NCBI GenBank assembly: GCA_947427385.1
Contig: CANEHT010000003.1
Location: 48,001-95,900 of the forward strand
Origin: an uncultured Clostridia bacterium
GTDB taxonomy: Bacteria > Bacillota > Clostridia > Lachnospirales > CAMVHY01
Reading direction: 5' to 3'
DNA: 47,900 nt
Shown in pieces: positions 45,481 to 47,900 of this stretch. The notes under the pieces are model-generated. The model saw only the letters and a program-made list of their open reading frames with translations. It searched no databases and was not told the DNA's origin. The translations under genes were made by a program, and so were the position numbers. The stretch's first letter is position 1. Every line of letters begins with the position of its first letter.

Positions 45481-45747
45481 TTACGCGCTTAATTTATTTA
45501 ACATTTTAGCTAATCTAGATTTTTTACGTGCCGCATTATTTTTATGGTAAACATTTTTTGATTGAGCAATATCTATATATTTCACAGCATTTCTCAAAAG
45601 TTCTGGTGCATGCTCCATATCTTTATTTTGTACTGCAACTATAAATTTTTTCATTTCAGTATGAGTACGGGACTTAATCATTTTATTGCGTAAAGTTTTT
45701 TTTGCAGTTATTTTTATTCGTTTTTTCGCTGACTTTATATTTGCCAA
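45481..45747 (-). CDS. rpsT: 30S ribosomal protein S20 (UUG start)
   Basis: An 88-aa basic helical protein that binds 16S rRNA. MANIKSAKKRIKI at the N-terminus and a Lys/Ala-rich C-terminus (NNAARKKSRLAKMLNKL) match S20. I take TTG 45747 as start because it gives the conserved MANIKS end and lies 7 bases after GGAGGTGA. An ATG two codons earlier touches that site (2-base spacing) and would add MYL. E. coli rpsT also starts with UUG, as part of its autoregulation. A promoter lies at 45806-45778. Confidence 0.94.
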   Translation of the reverse strand: MANIKSAKKRIKITAKKTLRNKMIKSRTHTEMKKFIVAVQNKDMEHAPELLRNAVKYIDIAQSKNVYHKNNAARKKSRLAKMLNKLSA

Positions 45748-45777
45748 ATACATTCACCTCCATTCAATTTTCTTTCT

Positions 45778-45806
45778 ATTTTATATGATAATAATTTGCA
45801 AGTCAA
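45778..45806 (-). promoter_or_regulatory. Sigma-A promoter of rpsT
   Basis: On the minus strand, -35 TTGACT (45806-45801), a 17-bp spacer and -10 TAAAAT (45783-45778), 30 bp before the TTG start. Confidence 0.7.
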
Positions 45807-45840
45807 ATAAAAATATTTGTGTGAAATTTTTATTTGTACA

Positions 45841-45869
45841 TTGCAAAAATAAAATTCGTATGTTAAAAT
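45841..45869 (+). promoter_or_regulatory. Sigma-A promoter of the small beta-protein cluster
   Basis: -35 TTGCAA and -10 TAAAAT, 17-bp spacer, 50 bp before the 188-aa gene and divergent from the rpsT promoter. Confidence 0.6.
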
Positions 45870-45919
45870 AAAGTTACAATACGTAAAAATATTATTTTAA
45901 TAACTAAGGAGGAATTAAC

Positions 45920-46486
45920 ATGCCAGAAACAACATCAGTAAATACAAAACCATTAAAAATTCTTATTGATGTAGTTCCTGAAGAATATCATGGTCGTTTA
46001 GATTATACTCGAATCGAAGTTAATGGAGTAAGCTATAACTTTATAAAAAGTAAAAATGAACGTAATAAACTCGAAGTTGACGTTAATGTTAATTCTGATA
46101 AACCTTTAGCCATTCAACTTTTTTATAAATTTCCCGGTGGAATTTATGAATTCCCTTTACCAGTACGATTTTTAGATCCTAATTCTATTGATAATGACAA
46201 AATATATTTTCAAAACAATGGTGAACTTGATACATATAAAAATGAAAATGTTATCTTAACAACACTTAACGATGAAGAAAAAAATAATTTATCTATATTT
46301 GCATTAATACGGAATATTATTACTAAAAAGATAAAAAATAAACTTTTCCCTGAAGACGCTCAAAACAAATTAAATGCAAAATCAAATATTGATAAAGCAA
46401 ACGAAATTTTTGCGATTAATTCTAAAGTTGAAACACAAAATGAAATTCCTACTCTTGGTGATTCTGGAAAATCACTTAGTAAATAA
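45920..46486 (+). CDS. Unknown small beta-domain protein, 188 aa (paralog cluster, member 1)
   Basis: No family is recognised. AAGGAGG lies before the ATG. Residues about 12-115 form a beta-rich module: KPLKILIDVVPEEYHGRLDY, RIEVNGVSYNF, LEVDVNVN, IQLFYKFPGG, then KIYFQNNGELDTY. The same order and motifs occur in the next gene and in the gene at 47359. The C-terminal 70 residues are Lys/Asn-rich and polar, ending LGDSGKSLSK; no membrane segment and no signal peptide. It is followed 24 bp later by member 2. The module also resembles the third beta module of the 1290-aa protein. Confidence 0.8.
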   Translation: MPETTSVNTKPLKILIDVVPEEYHGRLDYTRIEVNGVSYNFIKSKNERNKLEVDVNVNSDKPLAIQLFYKFPGGIYEFPLPVRFLDPNSIDNDKIYFQNNGELDTYKNENVILTTLNDEEKNNLSIFALIRNIITKKIKNKLFPEDAQNKLNAKSNIDKANEIFAINSKVETQNEIPTLGDSGKSLSK

Positions 46487-46510
46487 TTTTAATCTAAAAA
46501 AGAAAAAGAT

Positions 46511-46858
46511 ATGTCTGAAAAACAAATTTCAATAAAAATTTTCGCACCTAAATATTGGCAAGATGATAAATCATTTGAATTTACTCAAATTGAAGTTAAT
46601 GGACAAGTTTATAATTTCAAAGAAAGTTTTGAAGATGAAAATTTACTCGAAACTATTATTAATGTTAATCTTATAGGTAAACGTTCATGTGAATTGGATT
46701 ATCAATTTGTCTATCACTATCCAGGTGAATTTTCTTGTCCAACAGATCCTAGATCAGTAAAAATTAATTTCAAAAATATTAAAAATGAACTAAAATTATA
46801 TTTCCTTAATGATTGCAATTTAGATAAGGTCATAGAAGAAAATAAAACTAAAGCTTAA
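46511..46858 (+). CDS. Unknown small beta-domain protein, 115 aa (member 2), ends at an in-frame TAA
   Basis: A paralog of its neighbours: QISIKIFAPKYWQDDKSFEF, QIEVNGQVYNF, DENLLETIINVN, YQFVYHYPGEF and LKLYFLNDCNLDK align with members 1 and 3. The ribosome site is weak (AGAAAAAGAT). The TAA at 46856-46858 is in the same frame as the hydrophobic 111-aa reading frame that follows, with 19 open codons between. The two may be one gene of 246 codons broken by a single stop. Function unknown. Confidence 0.75.
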   Translation: MSEKQISIKIFAPKYWQDDKSFEFTQIEVNGQVYNFKESFEDENLLETIINVNLIGKRSCELDYQFVYHYPGEFSCPTDPRSVKINFKNIKNELKLYFLNDCNLDKVIEENKTKA

Positions 46859-46915
46859 TCAACTATAAACAATAAAAAAATCAAATTAATTTTATCTGAA
46901 ATTATTAAGGCCTTA

Positions 46916-47251
46916 ATGATCTTAGTTTCTATTGGTTTCGCTGTAACTATTAGCGTTTTAACTTTCGGTATAGGTTTCATTCCATTAACTTTATTCGGAA
47001 CTGTATTAGCAACGAAAATTGGTATTAGTGTAATAACAAGTATGTTTTTTATAGTTGCAATATCTTTTTTAGGTATATTTATTTATGATACTTATAAATA
47101 TAAGCTTGCAAAAAATTTGTCAAACAACATAACTATTGATAGAGAAGATACTTTGCCTAATTTTCAAATTCAATCAATTAAAGATAAATCAATCCAAAAA
47201 TCTAAAGACCTTTTTATTGATTACAACAATTCAGACGAAATTTCTTTGTAA
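46916..47251 (+). CDS. Membrane-hairpin protein, 111 aa, probably the detached 3' half of the preceding gene
   Basis: Two hydrophobic segments (about residues 1-20 and 24-55) with SVLTFGIGFIPLTLFGT, the same signature as LTFGTGTIP in the 1290-aa and LTFGAGIIS in the 926-aa proteins, followed by a polar tail ending YNNSDEISL. ATG 46916 has only AAGG five bases upstream, but the frame is open back to the stop at 46858 (STINNKKIKLILSEIIKAL). Either it reinitiates after member 2, or it is the remnant of a single protein with a nonsense mutation. The start is therefore uncertain. Confidence 0.6.
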   Translation: MILVSIGFAVTISVLTFGIGFIPLTLFGTVLATKIGISVITSMFFIVAISFLGIFIYDTYKYKLAKNLSNNITIDREDTLPNFQIQSIKDKSIQKSKDLFIDYNNSDEISL

Positions 47252-47266
47252 AAATAAAAGTAAAAC

Positions 47267-47295
47267 TTGATAAAATAAAATTTTTATATTATAAT
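47267..47295 (+). promoter_or_regulatory. Sigma-A promoter of the last gene
   Basis: -35 TTGATA and a perfect -10 TATAAT with a 17-bp spacer, 63 bp before the ATG at 47359. Confidence 0.7.
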
Positions 47296-47358
47296 AAAAA
47301 TGTGATATGTATATTGCAATATAATTATAAATATTTTTATTTAAAAGGAGAAATTAAT

Positions 47359-47900
47359 ATGTCTGAAGAAAATTTTACACAAAAAGATTTAAAAATTGTA
47401 ATTAGTAAATATTGGCCAGGATTTTATAATTATAAAATTACTGATATTTTCATTAATGATGAAAAATATTCATTATATCAAAGTCCTGAAGATGAAAATT
47501 TGGTAGAAGCTATTGTTAAAGTTAATTTTAATCAAAATGAATGTTCTTTTGAATTTAATCTTTCTTGCGTGTATTATAAATTTCCTATATTTAAATTAGG
47601 TGAAAAAGGATGTCATGTATTCCCTAGCGAATTTAAATTTATATTTAATAATCCTGATGAAGAATTAAAAATATATTTCAAAACTTATAAAGAGCAGTAT
47701 CTTGTTGATTATGAAAAAAACGGAAATAATATAGAAGCAGAAATTAAAATTCACCTTCATGGACATGAGCCTATGTGGATTAATTTTCGCGATTATCAAG
47801 AGCAACTCTTAGGAATTCCGGTTTCTCAACAAATTCAACAACCTCCTCAACAAATTCAACAACCTCCTCAACAAATTCAACAACCTCCTCAACAAATTCA
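47359..47900 (+). CDS. Unknown beta-domain protein with QQPPQQI repeats (member 3, partial)
   Basis: ATG 47359 follows AAAAGGAGA. The open frame reaches the window end (180 codons). Residues about 10-115 are the shared module: KDLKIVISKYWPGFYNY, DIFINDEKYSLYQ, DENLVEAIVKVN, VYYKFP and LKIYFKTYKEQYL. A second beta-rich stretch (IEAEIKIHLHGHEPMWINF) follows, then a Gln/Pro repeat QQPPQQI that runs off the window. Function unknown. The repeat resembles flexible, solvent-exposed linkers. The C-terminal part and any membrane hairpin lie outside the window. Confidence 0.8.
   Translation, partial: MSEENFTQKDLKIVISKYWPGFYNYKITDIFINDEKYSLYQSPEDENLVEAIVKVNFNQNECSFEFNLSCVYYKFPIFKLGEKGCHVFPSEFKFIFNNPDEELKIYFKTYKEQYLVDYEKNGNNIEAEIKIHLHGHEPMWINFRDYQEQLLGIPVSQQIQQPPQQIQQPPQQIQQPPQQI
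47827..47900 (+). repeat. 21-bp tandem repeat encoding QQIQQPP
   Basis: The unit CAACAAATTCAACAACCTCCT occurs three times exactly (47827-47847, 47848-47868, 47869-47889), and a fourth copy begins before the window ends. No substitutions are seen, so the array is young and probably length-variable. Confidence 0.95.

Noticed and set aside
47827..47900. CRISPR array
   Set aside because: The units follow directly with no spacers and stay in frame with a protein.

Overview
The window is strongly AT-rich chromosomal DNA from a low-GC Gram-positive-type bacterium (Bacillota). Evidence: AbrB-type regulator, MutS2, RicT/PSP1, TmcAL, PcrA, the dnaG-rpoD pair, GGAGG-type ribosome binding sites and near-consensus sigma-A promoters. 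The class cannot be fixed by eye; Negativicutes is possible. No rRNA, tRNA, CRISPR array, prophage or insertion sequence was seen.

Layout. Positions 79-9659 (minus): a tightly packed run potA-potB-potC-potD (polyamine ABC transporter), uppP, glmU, threonine aldolase, rbgA and a 582-aa unknown protein. Positions 9784-13864 (plus): two paralogous unknown proteins with look-alike promoters, the second translationally coupled to hemW. Positions 14942-16379: a small unknown gene and tmcAL. Positions 16424-23399 (minus): a 1290-aa multidomain unknown protein, mutS2, an AbrB-like gene and a Mor-like regulator. This faces a Xre-type regulator across a 329-bp region rich in palindromes. Positions 24276-29890 (plus): HAD phosphatase, DUF402 protein, radC, mutS, then infC-rpmI-rplT with an AUU start on infC and a terminator-like leader hairpin. 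Positions 30004-30567: a repeat-bearing membrane protein. Positions 30612-36814 (minus): two tandem AGCS symporters, pcrA and tgt. Positions 36994-38241: a decayed gene. Positions 38370-45747: a glycosyltransferase, a penicillin-binding carboxypeptidase, dnaG-rpoD, holB-ricT and rpsT (UUG start). Positions 45920-47900: a cluster of small paralogous unknown proteins, the last running off the window in a Gln/Pro repeat.

The most unusual content is a set of unrecognised proteins placed at the edges of housekeeping operons, mostly with their own strong promoters. They share parts: long helical N-terminal regions, small beta-rich modules (three in the 1290-aa protein, one in each of the small proteins near the right end), a C-terminal pair of hydrophobic segments with a recurring L-T-F-G-x-G signature, and polar, Lys/Glu/Ser- or Gln/Pro-rich tails. 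They carry tandem duplications, one in-frame stop and one multiply broken member. This looks like a lineage-specific, fast-evolving membrane-anchored family. A role at the cell or host surface is an inference only.
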